From: Phycisphaerae bacterium
Lineage (GTDB): Bacteria > Planctomycetota > Phycisphaerae > Tepidisphaerales > Tepidisphaeraceae
DNA: 12,838 bases
Direction of reading: 5' to 3'
Assembly: GCA_014380825.1 (NCBI GenBank)
Contig: JACMJD010000046.1
Coordinates: forward strand, 1 to 12,838
The position numbers and the translations under genes were made by a program. How positions within the stretch are numbered: position 1 is the stretch's first letter; each line of letters begins with the position of its first letter. The notes under the pieces were generated by a model that did no database searches, had not been told where the DNA came from, and was given only the letters and a program-made list of their open reading frames with translations. Shown here piece after piece: positions 12,434 through 12,838 of this stretch.

Positions 12434-12838
12434 ATGCGCACTCGCACGAATCAGCAAGTCTCGCAGAAACGCATTGCGGAGGTGGCGGGGGTTTCGCAGC
12501 CGACGGTCTCGCTTGTCCTTTCCGGACGGTATTCGCTTTCGGACGACACGCGTAAGCGCGTGCTCGAGGCGGCGGATTCGCTGAAGTATCGCCCCAATCT
12601 TCTCGTCCGCGGGATGCAGACGGGCAAGACACGGGTCATTGGCGTCATGGCGCCGCCGTTCGATTCGTTCTGGTCGGATGTTCTCTACGGTATTCACGAC
12701 GCGCTCTCCGATGCCGATCACGCGCCGATGATGGTCTGGACATCGCACGAAGGCCGGCATCGCCGGAAAGGGCCGCTGCCTAGTCCGGAGCATGAGCTCC
12801 GGCAGATTCACCGGCTGCTCGACCGCCGGATTGACGGC
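12434..12838 (+). CDS. LacI-family transcriptional regulator, N-terminal part (cut by window edge)
   Basis: 135 codons from ATG 12434 run off the right edge with no stop. Residues 9-55 are the LacI-type helix-turn-helix and hinge: QKRIAEVAGVSQPTVSLVLS, then SLSDDTRKRVLEAADSLKYRPN, matching the usual 'I-x-x-V-A-x-x-A-G-V-S-x-x-T-V-S-x-V-L-x-G' and 'R-x-R-V-x-x-A-x-x-x-L-x-Y-x-P-N' patterns. Then TGKTRVIGVMAPPFDSFW starts the periplasmic-binding-protein-like sensor domain (about 64 on). There is no SD before the ATG; together with the close promoter this suggests a nearly leaderless mRNA. Many LacI regulators of this phylum control sugar uptake or degradation genes, but the target here is not visible. 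Confidence 0.92.
   Translation, partial: MRTRTNQQVSQKRIAEVAGVSQPTVSLVLSGRYSLSDDTRKRVLEAADSLKYRPNLLVRGMQTGKTRVIGVMAPPFDSFWSDVLYGIHDALSDADHAPMMVWTSHEGRHRRKGPLPSPEHELRQIHRLLDRRIDG

Noticed and set aside
12428..12811. 127-codon minus-strand frame at the right end
   Set aside because: Overlaps the LacI-family gene, whose helix-turn-helix match is clear.

Overview
The window looks like chromosome from a planctomycete of the class Phycisphaerae (Tepidisphaeraceae-like). Two large secreted proteins carry the N-terminal 'VESLExRxLL' (LEPR-XLL) motif and end in near-identical dockerin-like pairs of the form D-x-D-x-N-G-x-V-D-F-D-D-Y-S-x-I-D, a combination I know from that group. High GC, many lipoproteins and frequent GTG/TTG starts or SD-poor starts fit. 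The taxonomic call is inference from protein style; no rRNA is present.

Layout, left to right. (1) 1-193, minus: N-terminal part of an ankyrin-type protein cut by the window edge. (2) 194-690: intergenic, with an 11-bp-period direct repeat next to a TTGACG box. (3) 691-3366, plus: secreted metzincin metalloprotease with the HExxHxxGxxH zinc motif, a PPC-like domain, an Ig-like domain and a C-terminal dockerin-like tag, followed by a 12-bp perfect hairpin. (4) 3472-7550: two divergent operons coding for five predicted lipoproteins. The minus operon is LpoB-like 1, LpoB-like 2, then a TPR lipoprotein of the COG3014 type. The plus operon is a longer LpoB/CsgG-fold lipoprotein, then a YcfL-like (DUF1425) lipoprotein. 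(5) 7556-11287, minus: a 1243-residue LEPR-XLL surface protein with RTX-like repeats and the same C-terminal tag. (6) 11533-11614: tRNA-Tyr(GUA) with promoter and terminator. (7) 11874-12296: small exported His-rich protein. (8) 12434 to the edge: N-terminal part of a LacI-family regulator whose strong promoter lies so close that the mRNA is probably almost leaderless.

The most interesting part is the lipoprotein locus. In Gammaproteobacteria, LpoB, YcfL and COG3014 lipoproteins are found together, and E. coli LpoB activates the peptidoglycan synthase PBP1b. Here a planctomycete has a version with three LpoB-fold members around one divergent promoter region, with overlapping genes (TTGA, ATGA). 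At the junction of the two minus-strand LpoB-like genes sits a 30-bp-arm inverted repeat built from 10-bp 'cacagatgaa' units. This repeat supplies the start codon and most of the signal-peptide hydrophobic core of the second gene, so a dispersed repeat appears to have been turned into the export signal of a lipoprotein.
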